Assembly (NCBI RefSeq): GCF_009177065.1
Contig: NZ_WEZF01000008.1
Coordinates: 1 to 64,000 of the forward strand
Direction of reading: 5' to 3'
DNA length: 64,000 bases
Source of the DNA: Tautonia marina
Lineage (GTDB): Bacteria; Planctomycetota; Planctomycetia; Isosphaerales; Isosphaeraceae
Shown here: piece by piece, positions 1 through 7,188 of the stretch
How the letters are laid out: the number at the start of each line of letters is the position of its first letter
Numbering within the stretch: the first letter of the stretch is position 1
Translations under genes and position numbers: made by a program
The notes under the pieces: generated by a model
The model's input: the letters and a program-made list of their open reading frames with translations, nothing else
Told to the model about the DNA's origin: nothing
Databases searched by the model: none

Positions 1-859
1 GAATCTGGGCCTCGCTGATCCCGTCATCCTGCGCCGATCCGGCAAAGGCCGAAACTTGCAGGTCGGTCTCGGGGGTCAGCGTTTCGCCGGTCTGCTGCGT
101 GTAGAGCTGCGAGAAGTTGCGAATCTCGAACTCGAAGTTCGGCGACTCGGGCGTGTTCGTCAGGAACGAGGTCCCAATGAACTCCGGCAGCATCTCGCCG
201 AAACCGCCTCGCAGCGGGTTCGAGGAGTACTCGGCCACCATGTAGGTTTGCCGAAGCGGCTGGAGCGTGTCGGGGTCGATCCCGCCGTTCATCCCTGCCA
301 CCACGTTGTCGGTCAGGGTGGTCGGGTCGTTCAGGTCGTCGTTGTTCAGAAAGTCAATGCTGACATACATGTACTCCGAACCCCCGAGCAACATCGGGTC
401 TTCGAAGAACAGGGGCAGCGCCTCGATTTCCGGAGCAACCGTTCCACCGTTCAGATTGTTGTCGGCGTCACCGGCAATCACCGGCTGGCCGGTCTTCTGA
501 TTGACCGGCTGCTGCATCCCGAAGGCCAGGGCGTCTCGGTCCGGATCATACGACACGCGAATCGCGTCGAGCTGGAATCCGGAGACTCGGATAAAGTCTC
601 CCAGCTCGGGCGGTTCGGCCGGAATGATGGGGACCAGGTAATCTGGGTCGCCTGGATCGGGTGTAAGGACCACAACACCTGGACTTGTTGTTTCTGGGAA
701 ATCGATTAAAACGTTTCCCGTGAAGTCGACGCTCATGAGTTGTCGATGATCCAGATGCTCGACTGCGGCCCCTGAGTGCCTCCGCGACTTCCGCGCGGTC
801 GGCTCCCGGCGGGGTCGCCAGGAAAGCATGGCCTGGAGGATCTTCCTGATCGCGGTCAT
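1..859 (-). CDS. Exported protein with LEPR-XLL-like N-terminus, partial (C-terminus beyond left edge)
   Basis: The frame is open to the left edge, so about 286 residues are visible and the C-terminus is missing. I chose the ATG at 859 because AAAGGACGAGG lies just upstream on the minus strand; a later ATG at 736 would remove the signal-like part. The first 45 residues are basic and contain VEHLDHRQLMS, which fits the LE.L..R.LLS pattern of the LEPR-XLL motif found at the start of many planctomycete surface proteins (family knowledge). The visible body (for example SPNFEFEIRNFSQL and DLQVSAFAGSAQDD) parallels the divergent gene at 1150-2016 (SAENPDFQFTIDNFMQF, FIVSAFAGAPDD), so the two are paralogs. 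Function unknown; export and surface location are inferred. Confidence 0.8.
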   Translation of the reverse strand, partial: MTAIRKILQAMLSWRPRREPTARKSRRHSGAAVEHLDHRQLMSVDFTGNVLIDFPETTSPGVVVLTPDPGDPDYLVPIIPAEPPELGDFIRVSGFQLDAIRVSYDPDRDALAFGMQQPVNQKTGQPVIAGDADNNLNGGTVAPEIEALPLFFEDPMLLGGSEYMYVSIDFLNNDDLNDPTTLTDNVVAGMNGGIDPDTLQPLRQTYMVAEYSSNPLRGGFGEMLPEFIGTSFLTNTPESPNFEFEIRNFSQLYTQQTGETLTPETDLQVSAFAGSAQDDGISEAQI

Positions 860-1149
860 GGCGTCCTCGTCCTTTCTCACGGGAGGCCCGCGCCGGAGGC
901 GGCCCCGGGCATGACGCGTATCGGGCCGCCGACGTGGCGGCCGGGCCGGCGCGCGACGCAGTCCGACGATAACCCCAGGAGGGGGAATCGATGGCCAACG
1001 CCGCCGGGGAGTGGAGCACAAGCTGGTCGGCCCGCGGCACGACCCGAGCCAAGACCACTCCTCGATCGATCGTTCGGTGCCCCGGGGTGTTCGCTCCGAG
1101 CAGAATGCCCGGTCCCGATCAGCCGCCGAGACGTGGAAGGAGACACGGC

Positions 1150-2016
1150 ATGCGGCAGCACAACTGCCCCATCTTGATTGCGGTCGGTTTCGGCCTGATC
1201 CTGGTCGCCAGGACGGCCTCGGCCGGTGCCATTCAGCTGACCGGGAATGTCGAAAACGACTTCCCGATCGAGCCCGGCAATGGCATCGTGGTCATCGTTG
1301 ATAACCCCGATTCGTTCGGGAACCCCAGCCCCGGCGACGTGGCACAGCACGAGTCGTTGCTTGGGACCACCGGTTGGAACATCAAAGACCTTCGACTGGC
1401 CTACGATGATTCCTCCGATCGGATGTATTTCGGTCTGAATTTCTGGGGCATCGCCGGCGATGCCGATGGCGACGGCAGGCCCGGCCAGCTTTCCGCTCCG
1501 CTTGGCCACGATCGCCCCAGCCTCGGCGGCCTGGAGTCGATCGTTGTGGCCCTCGACCTGAACCTGGACGGCACCCCCGACGTCATTGCCGGCGTGCCGG
1601 CCAACAAGTCCGACGTCGGCAAGGGCTCCGACCATTTCACCGTCGCCCAGTACAAGCAGTCCCCTGCCGGGATGGCCTTCAGCTTCGGTGATACCCTCAC
1701 CGAGCACCTCGGCCAGCTCGCCTTCGACCCTTCGGCCGAAAACCCCGACTTTCAGTTCACCATCGACAACTTCATGCAGTTCGAGGGCCTGGTGCCGGAA
1801 GACGGCTTCATCGTCAGCGCCTTCGCAGGCGCTCCCGACGATGTCATCGCCGGAGAGGATTACATCTCCAGCACCCGCATCGCCTTCCCTGGCAGCGAAC
1901 AGGGCGGTTCCGGGGATCCTGTCGTTCCCGAACCTTCGACCGTGCTCGCCTGGGCCTTGATGGCCGGAGGAGCGATCGCCTACCGGGTTCGCACCCGATC
2001 GCGGCAAACTCGCTAA
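1150..2016 (+). CDS. PEP-CTERM sorting-domain protein, paralog of the divergent neighbour
   Basis: This encodes a 288-residue protein. The ATG at 1150 follows AAGGAG by a good distance and begins a clear signal peptide (MRQHNCPILIAVGFGLILVA, then cleavage near ASAGA). An upstream in-frame extension to 991 lacks a signal and is rejected. The C-terminus has the PEP-CTERM layout: VVPEPST, a hydrophobic stretch of about 17 residues, then a basic tail ending RVRTRSRQTR. This predicts sorting and processing at the envelope by an exosortase-type system (family knowledge). The middle is Asp/Gly rich and resembles the protein encoded divergently at 1-859. Function unknown. The roughly 290-bp gap between the two start codons should hold both promoters. 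A strong terminator follows at 2069. Confidence 0.85.
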   Translation: MRQHNCPILIAVGFGLILVARTASAGAIQLTGNVENDFPIEPGNGIVVIVDNPDSFGNPSPGDVAQHESLLGTTGWNIKDLRLAYDDSSDRMYFGLNFWGIAGDADGDGRPGQLSAPLGHDRPSLGGLESIVVALDLNLDGTPDVIAGVPANKSDVGKGSDHFTVAQYKQSPAGMAFSFGDTLTEHLGQLAFDPSAENPDFQFTIDNFMQFEGLVPEDGFIVSAFAGAPDDVIAGEDYISSTRIAFPGSEQGGSGDPVVPEPSTVLAWALMAGGAIAYRVRTRSRQTR

Positions 2017-2354
2017 TCCGTTCATCTCGACACGGGCAACCATCGCTCGAACTCCGTTCCCCAAAGCAGGCGGGACCTCATCCGTGAGGTTCCGCCTTTT
2101 TCTTTCGGCGCTTCCGCACCCGAAACTCCCGCGCTCAACCCGATCCGAGACACCCCCGTCTGCGCCCTCCGTCAGCACCGTCGAACTTTACGCTGCCCGC
2201 CAAAGCTTCCCAGTCCGCAGCCCACCCCCGATCCCTTGCGTTGCATGGGCTCGACCTGATCGCTACGCTTCCCTCAGGAGGCAACCGCGCCGCATCCCCG
2301 AGACTCTCCCCAACGGCCACCGCGGCCCCTTCGCCTGGAAAGGGAAACGGACTC
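2017..2354. other. Intergenic stretch with a terminator and no gene
   Basis: Apart from the intrinsic terminator at 2069-2105 I see nothing here. Frames that cross it in either direction are proline/arginine rich and lack ribosome binding sites. The promoter of the next gene presumably lies near its end. Confidence 0.5.
2069..2105 (+). terminator. Rho-independent terminator
   Basis: GGCGGGACCTCA and TGAGGTTCCGCC form a 12-bp stem with one G-T wobble around a TCCG loop, followed by TTTTTCTTT. It sits 52 bases after the stop of the PEP-CTERM gene. Confidence 0.9.
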
Positions 2355-2909
2355 ATGGCTTGCTCGACGCTCCGACCCCGGTTCGCTCCCCTCGCCCTCG
2401 TGCTTTCGCTGATGCTGCTCGGCCCGAGCCCCCTGAGCTTCGGTTCGACCCCCGACGAGGAGGAGGCCCCCACCAAACCCCGACGCCCCGACCTGACCGA
2501 CCCGGTCATCTGTCTCAACGTCCGAGGCTTCCGCGACTTCATCCCCCGCGACGAACCGATCCTCACCCCCGATCAGAAGCTCGAAGTCTACTACGAGCCC
2601 TTCAACTTTCTGATCCTTCGCGATGCCGACCGCGGCCGCTATCGGGCCCATCTCGTCGAGGATGTTCACATCCGCCGCGCAGGAAGCCCTCGACGCATCC
2701 AATCCCTCCCCGCCGCCATCGACTACTCCCCCCGATCCGAGGAGCCTCCCACCGCGCTCTATCTCCACACCACCATCTCGCTCAAGGACTTGCCCCCGGG
2801 CTCCTACGAGCTTGATCTGGTGCTCCGCGATCGCCTCGGCGACGGCCCCTCCGAAACCACCCACACCCTCTCCTTCCAGGTCGTCTCGTCTCTGCCCGTC
2901 GATCGCTGA
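2355..2909 (+). CDS. Small exported protein of unknown function
   Basis: The product is 184 residues long. The ATG at 2355 follows a purine-rich GGAAAGGGAAACGG region and starts a signal peptide (RPRFAPLALVLSLMLLG, cleavage near SFGST). An in-frame ATG at 2241 would bury this signal and is less likely. The mature part starts with acidic DEEEAP and then appears beta-rich, with PVICLNVRGFRDF, LEVYYEPFNFLIL and a C-terminal LPPGSYELDLVLRDRLGD stretch that looks like an immunoglobulin-like or ligand-binding beta fold (inference only). I do not recognise the family. It probably works in the periplasm or on the surface. Confidence 0.75.
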   Translation: MACSTLRPRFAPLALVLSLMLLGPSPLSFGSTPDEEEAPTKPRRPDLTDPVICLNVRGFRDFIPRDEPILTPDQKLEVYYEPFNFLILRDADRGRYRAHLVEDVHIRRAGSPRRIQSLPAAIDYSPRSEEPPTALYLHTTISLKDLPPGSYELDLVLRDRLGDGPSETTHTLSFQVVSSLPVDR

Positions 2910-3033
2910 CGCCCCGCTCCTCCCCTCCTTGGTCAGTTCCTCTGTCCCGATTCTCGGCAATTGCCTATGATCCGGCCTCGATCGGCGTCCACCTTCGTCG
3001 AGCGCCCCTCAAACCCGGTCCCCGCGCCGTCTG

Positions 3034-3213
3034 CTCCCTCTCCTCCGCCTGGAGAGGAGCCCGAGGCCGCAAGCCGGGCGATGAACTCCGACCTTCTCCG
3101 CACCCCCTCCTCCGCTCTCGGGAAACGAGCGTCTCCCAAGGCCGGGCGAGGCAAGCAGATTCAACCCTCTCCCCCGCCCTCGGGGGAGCGGGTGGCCGCA
3201 GGCCGGGTGAGGA
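3034..3213. repeat. Cluster of REP-like hairpin elements (family A), three copies
   Basis: Three copies of one palindromic unit follow each other at about 3034-3081, 3107-3151 (degenerate) and 3162-3213. The best copy has CCCTCTCCCCCG and CGGGGGAGCGGG arms, then TGGCCGCAGGCC and GGGTGAGG. The same unit recurs at 8783, 11462 and 17028. The rest of the 2910-3306 gap shows no gene. Confidence 0.85.
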
Positions 3214-3306
3214 AGGCCGACCCGCTCGACTCACCGCCAATCATCGATCGACTGACCCCCGGCCGTCGCTCGGCCGGATTCCGGCCAACGACGAGGGCCG
3301 CCCTTG

Positions 3307-4467
3307 ATGTCTCGAACCGTTGCCTGTGTGGTGGGAACCCGTCCCGAAGCCGTCAAGATGGCCCCCATCATCCTGAAGCTTCGTCAGGCCGGGGCCGAAA
3401 CCGGCCTCCGGGTTCGGGTCGTCTCGACCGGCCAGCACCGCGACCTGCTCGACCGCGCCCTGGCCGACTTTGCCCTGCACACCGACGACGACCTCGCCCT
3501 CATGCGCCCCGGTCAGGATCTCGTCGAACTAACCAGCCGATGCCTGCTGGCCCTCGGCCAGTGGCTCGACGAGCACCGCCCCGACCTCCTGATCGCCCAG
3601 GGAGACACCACCACCGTCTTCGCCTCGGCCCTGGCCTGCCACTACCGCCACGTCCCCTTCGTCCACGTCGAGGCCGGGCTCCGCTCCGGCTCCCTCGCCG
3701 AGCCGTTCCCCGAGGAAAGCAACCGCGTCCTCACCGCCCGCCTGGCCGACCTGCACTTCGCCCCCACCGCCGCCGCCTGCGCCAACCTGCTCCGCGAAGG
3801 AATTCCGGCCGACCGCATCCGGGTCGTCGGCAATACGGTCATCGACGCCCTTCGATGGATCGAGGCTCGCCCCGTCCCCTTACCCGTGGTGCCGAGTACC
3901 GATCGCCTGATCCTCATGACCGCCCACCGCCGCGAGAACCTCGGCCTGCCCCTCGTCCGAGCCTGCCGGGCCGTCGCCGAGCTGCTGCGCATCGACCCCA
4001 CGCTTTGCCTCGTCTTCCCCGTCCACCCCAACCCCGAGGTCCGCTCCGTCGTCTCCCGAGAACTCGGCGGCCTTGATCGCGTCCACCTGATCGAGCCGGT
4101 CGGCTCTCCGCAGTTCGTCGCTCTGATGAAAGCTGCCCGGCTGATCCTCAGCGATTCCGGAGGCGTGCAGGAGGAAGCCCCCGCGCTCGGTCGCCCCGTC
4201 CTCGTCCTCCGCGACCGCACCGAGCGCCCCGAGGCCGTCGAGCAAGGCTTCTGCCGGCTTGTCGGCACCGACCCCGACCGCATTCTTTCCGAGGCCCTCG
4301 CCTTACTCGCGCCGACCGCGTCTCCGTTGCCCGCCCGCTCCCCCTATGGCGACGGCTTCGCCGCCGATCGCATCGTCCGCACCCTCGCCGAACGCTTTCA
4401 CGTCCTCGACCTCGACCCCCACGCCCCCGCGCTCGATCCCAACGCCCTCGCTCCCCGAGCCGCCTGA
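3307..4467 (+). CDS. wecB: UDP-N-acetylglucosamine 2-epimerase (non-hydrolysing)
   Basis: The product is 386 residues, the usual length for this family. It interconverts UDP-GlcNAc and UDP-ManNAc, supplying ManNAc units for cell-surface polysaccharide in the cytoplasm (family knowledge). Signatures in order are GTRPEAVKMAPI at residues 9-20, GDTTTVFASALA, HVEAGLRSG, the EESNR segment, the AHRREN motif and SDSGGVQEE near residue 282, all typical of the GT-B-like epimerase fold and UDP site. The ATG at 3307 is preferred to the TTG three bases earlier; only a weak GAGG precedes it. No polysaccharide genes adjoin it; repeats flank it on both sides, so it is probably transcribed alone. Confidence 0.93.
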   Translation: MSRTVACVVGTRPEAVKMAPIILKLRQAGAETGLRVRVVSTGQHRDLLDRALADFALHTDDDLALMRPGQDLVELTSRCLLALGQWLDEHRPDLLIAQGDTTTVFASALACHYRHVPFVHVEAGLRSGSLAEPFPEESNRVLTARLADLHFAPTAAACANLLREGIPADRIRVVGNTVIDALRWIEARPVPLPVVPSTDRLILMTAHRRENLGLPLVRACRAVAELLRIDPTLCLVFPVHPNPEVRSVVSRELGGLDRVHLIEPVGSPQFVALMKAARLILSDSGGVQEEAPALGRPVLVLRDRTERPEAVEQGFCRLVGTDPDRILSEALALLAPTASPLPARSPYGDGFAADRIVRTLAERFHVLDLDPHAPALDPNALAPRAA

Positions 4468-4521
4468 ACCCTCCGCTCGCAGGACGATTGCAACGCCGTG
4501 TTGGTGGCCGTTTTTGCCAGG

Positions 4522-4709
4522 ATCGCTTCCACCCTCAAAGGATGCGTTCCCCCATTGCCCTGGGTGGCCCCGGTTGCTCGCCAACCGGGGCGGCACAGCC
4601 GCAAGAGGCTCCGGGAGGCCTCACTGAGACCGCTCGTCGCTCCGCGACCCCGGTTGACAAGCAACCGGGGCCACCCGGAGAAAACCCACTCTTTTGAAGT
4701 GGAAGCGAT
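4522..4709. repeat. MITE-like palindromic element, copy 1 (family B)
   Basis: This 188-bp element starts ATCGCTTCCAC and ends GTGGAAGCGAT, an exact 11-bp terminal inverted repeat that continues imperfectly inwards. Inside are two hairpins with CCCCGGTTG/CAACCGGGG stems, about 65 bases apart and embedded in GGGTGGCC...GGCCACCC. A second copy of 186 bp lies at 12622-12807. No coding frame is inside and I see no clear target-site duplication. The rest of the 4468-4863 gap holds nothing else that I can support. Confidence 0.8.
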
Positions 4710-4863
4710 ACTCCGCAAGCGACTTCGCAATCATCCTGCCTCGGCTCGCCTCGCTCATCACGTTCGTTGCTGTGGCGGCTCGGGTGGGGGCCCGCTATTC
4801 TGAAATGCTCGGATGACGTTCGAGCCGGTGTCGTCGATCAATCAAGTCCCCTGGTCTCTCCCG

Positions 4864-5901
4864 ATGCATGCCTTCGAGATGATCGGCTCCCGAGGACCGG
4901 GAGCCCTCAAGCCCATTTATGCCCTTTTTGGCGACGATCCGTTTCTGCGCCGCGAGGCCACGCACGCCATTGTTCGCGCTGCGATGGACACCGGCGAGGC
5001 GAACGACAACGCCGACCAGGCCGACGAGGACGAACTCGGCGTCTCCCGCGTCGCCGGCCCCCAGGCCGAACTGGCTCGGGTGCTCGACGAGGTCCGCACC
5101 CTGCCGTTTCTGGCCCCCCGGCGGGTCGTGATCGTCGAGGATGCCGACACCTTCGTCTCCGCCAACCGCAAGGAGCTGGAAGCCTTCGCCGCCCAGCCCA
5201 GCTCGACCGGCGTGCTTGTCCTCTCGGTCAAATCATGGCCGTCGAACACCAAGCTCGCCAAGCTCGTCGAGCAACACGGCACCTCGGTCGATTGCAAGGC
5301 CCCCCGCGAACGCGAGCTCCTCGGCTGGCTCGGCCGCCTCGCCTCCGACCGCTGGGGCGTTTCCCTGCCCGACGACGCCGCGCGGTTGATGATCGAACTC
5401 GTCGGCCCCGAACCGGGATTACTCGCCGTCGAGGTGGATAAACTGGTCGCGTACGTCGGCGATCGCCGATCCATTACCAGGGACGACGTCGGCCGAATGG
5501 TCGGCGCCGGCCGGACCCTCGAAGTTTGGGACATGATCGATCGGGCCACCCTCGGCGATGCCGCCGGTGCCCTCTCGGTCCTCGATCGCCTGCTGACCGC
5601 CGGCGAGGCCCCGCAGCGCCTGCTGGCCGCCCTGGCCACCTCGCTCCGCAAGGTCCACCACGCCGGCAAGCTCCGCCAGGCCCGTCGAGAGCTGGGCGAC
5701 GCCTGCCGAACCGCCGGCATCCCCCCCATGGCGATCGAGAAGACCGGCCGACAGCACGCTCACCTCGGCCCCTCCCGCGTCGATCGCCTGCCGGTCCTGC
5801 TCCTCGAAACCGATCTGGCCTTGAAAGGATCGTCCACGCTCAACGAGCGTGCCGTGCTCGAACGGCTCCTCCTCGGCCTGGCCCGCCCTCGACGCGATTG
5901 A
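4864..5901 (+). CDS. holA: DNA polymerase III delta subunit (clamp-loader)
   Basis: The product is 345 residues. It opens the beta clamp as part of the clamp-loader complex during replication (family knowledge). The N-terminal AAA-like domain has YALFGDDPFLRREA where the family has its (L)-G-E-(E)-x-L motif, followed by LPFLAPRRVVIVEDAD around residues 90-105 and a SVKSWPSNTKLAK stretch. The C-terminal half has the helical collar (LEVWDMIDRATLGDA, LLAALATSLRKVHHAG, TLNERAVLERLLLGL). I start it at MHAFEM because that matches family N-termini; an in-frame ATG at 4813 would add 17 unlikely residues. It stands between a MITE-like repeat and a small unknown gene. Confidence 0.88.
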   Translation: MHAFEMIGSRGPGALKPIYALFGDDPFLRREATHAIVRAAMDTGEANDNADQADEDELGVSRVAGPQAELARVLDEVRTLPFLAPRRVVIVEDADTFVSANRKELEAFAAQPSSTGVLVLSVKSWPSNTKLAKLVEQHGTSVDCKAPRERELLGWLGRLASDRWGVSLPDDAARLMIELVGPEPGLLAVEVDKLVAYVGDRRSITRDDVGRMVGAGRTLEVWDMIDRATLGDAAGALSVLDRLLTAGEAPQRLLAALATSLRKVHHAGKLRQARRELGDACRTAGIPPMAIEKTGRQHAHLGPSRVDRLPVLLLETDLALKGSSTLNERAVLERLLLGLARPRRD

Positions 5902-5963
5902 TCCGCCCCACCCCATCCGGTTCGATCCCCCGATCGATCCGCTCCGATCCGGAACTTCCTGAA

Positions 5964-6287
5964 ATGAATGCGCCGTCACATGAGGACTCAATTTCCCACT
6001 GCATCGCCAAGATCGTCGAGCTTGTCTCGCGAGAGACTCCCGACCGCCGGGATTTGCTGCAACTCGGCTACAATCTCGGCCGCCTCAGCGAGCTGACCGG
6101 CGCCGGCCGAGGCCCCTTCTGGGACGCCTGGAAAACCCCTGTCTCCGTCTGGGACCAGGCCATGCTTCAAACACTCGCTCACCAGTTACAAATCAACCCA
6201 GGTCCCCTGTCATCGGGCCATCCAGACATCCCCTCCCCATCAGAAGAATCCCGACATCCCTTCCAAGATTCCTGCCTGGACCCTTGA
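5964..6287 (+). CDS. Small hypothetical protein
   Basis: The product is 107 residues, starting 62 bases after holA on the same strand and perhaps co-transcribed. The first 80 residues look like a folded helical domain (ISHCIAKIVELVSRET, LLQLGYNLGRLSELTG, WDQAMLQTLAHQLQ); the last 25 are Pro/Ser rich and probably disordered. There is no signal peptide, so it should be cytoplasmic. I do not recognise the family. Codon use matches neighbouring genes, which supports coding. Confidence 0.6.
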   Translation: MNAPSHEDSISHCIAKIVELVSRETPDRRDLLQLGYNLGRLSELTGAGRGPFWDAWKTPVSVWDQAMLQTLAHQLQINPGPLSSGHPDIPSPSEESRHPFQDSCLDP

Positions 6288-6579
6288 GAATCCGGCAACC
6301 ATCCTGTTTACTATAACAAGCTCGTTGGACTGCCTGTGGTTGTGCAACCTTCCATGCATGAGCCACCTGCAATGGTGCGGGACCCCGCTCATGCAAGCCG
6401 ACCGTTGACCCCGGCACGGCAAAGCGACCCATGGAAGAATTCGCGATTTTTCTTGCAATCTGCCCGCTGACCACTCCACAATGGAGCCGCTCAGACCCAA
6501 GGGCAAACGTGACTCCCTCCTGGATCGCTGACCCATCGCGATCTCGACTCTCCGCATCAGATCTCAGGAGTGATGGACG
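6288..6579. other. Intergenic region, less GC-rich, with a small inverted repeat
   Basis: No convincing gene is present. GCATGAGC at 6356-6363 pairs with GCTCATGC at 6387-6394. A TATAAC hexamer at 6312 could be part of a promoter but has no good partner hexamer. Its last bases carry the AGGAG ribosome binding site of the BON gene. Confidence 0.35.
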
Positions 6580-6807
6580 ATGAGGAGCAACCTTGGGAAT
6601 GGTTCGACCTCATTTCTACAGCAGGTCGAGCATTCTATTCGACAAACGACGCATGGACGGATTCGTGACCTGGCCGTCGAAGAGGTGCAGGGCCGTTATG
6701 TCGTCCGAGGGCGGGTTCCCTCGTATCACACCAAGCAACTGGCGCTGTACGCCGCGCTGGAATTGCTGCCGAGCGATCGGTTCGATATGAACATCCTCGT
6801 TTCGTAA
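6580..6807 (+). CDS. Small BON-domain protein
   Basis: The product is 75 residues, with AGGAG ten bases before the ATG. Residues 27-74 fit a single BON domain (IRDLAVEEVQGRYVVRGRVP, then KQLALYAALELL), a small alpha/beta fold that binds lipid or cell-envelope material in exported proteins (family knowledge). It lacks a signal peptide or membrane segment, unlike most BON proteins, so its location is uncertain. It stands alone between two non-coding stretches and is followed by a strong hairpin. The family call is made by eye from pattern; the coding call itself is firm. Confidence 0.72.
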   Translation: MRSNLGNGSTSFLQQVEHSIRQTTHGRIRDLAVEEVQGRYVVRGRVPSYHTKQLALYAALELLPSDRFDMNILVS

Positions 6808-6848
6808 CGTCAGGGACGTTCGCTCGTTCATGTTCGCTCATTTGATTC

Positions 6849-6883
6849 TTCGACAGTCCGGCGAGTTCTTCCCGGCTGTCGAA
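6849..6883 (+). terminator. Hairpin after the BON gene, possible terminator
   Basis: TTCGACAG-T-CCGG pairs with CCGG-CTGTCGAA (one bulged T) around a loop of about 10 bases, 41 bases past the stop. There is no T-run, so termination is inferred from position only. Confidence 0.5.
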
Positions 6884-7188
6884 CACCATTCCGGACTTTC
6901 ATCCACAACGTCCCTCGATGGGGCTTCGCTCTCCTGGCGCGCGATCGCAACGCGGCTCGGGTTGTCGCTCACGCCGCTTCCGGCCATAGTGAGACGGGGG
7001 CAGCCTCCGTGCAGCTCCCCAGACTTGTTCTGACATGAGCGATCGGGGCATGGGCGGTCTCCCGGGCCTTGGCCGGTCGGTCTGTCCCTCGCTCGGCTCG
7101 CTTACCGCGAGTCCCGAGGGTGGCGGCCGATCCTCGCCTCGTGGGCCTTCTGCCCGGCCCCTCGACCGGACCGGGAGGACTTGGCCCG
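6884..7188. other. Intergenic stretch without a supported gene
   Basis: I see no gene, repeat copy or clear promoter here. An in-frame extension of the next gene to 7069 is proline/arginine rich and lacks a ribosome binding site, while a good GGGAGGAC site sits at its end before the ATG at 7189. Confidence 0.4.

Noticed and set aside
877-2178. Long minus-strand frame opposite the PEP-CTERM gene
   Set aside because: It is the mirror of a gene with a signal peptide, ribosome binding site and PEP-CTERM. Its own product is Gly/Asp rich without motifs and lacks a good start.
4813-4863. Upstream start for holA
   Set aside because: The extra 17 residues have no similarity to family N-termini and no ribosome binding site precedes the ATG at 4813.
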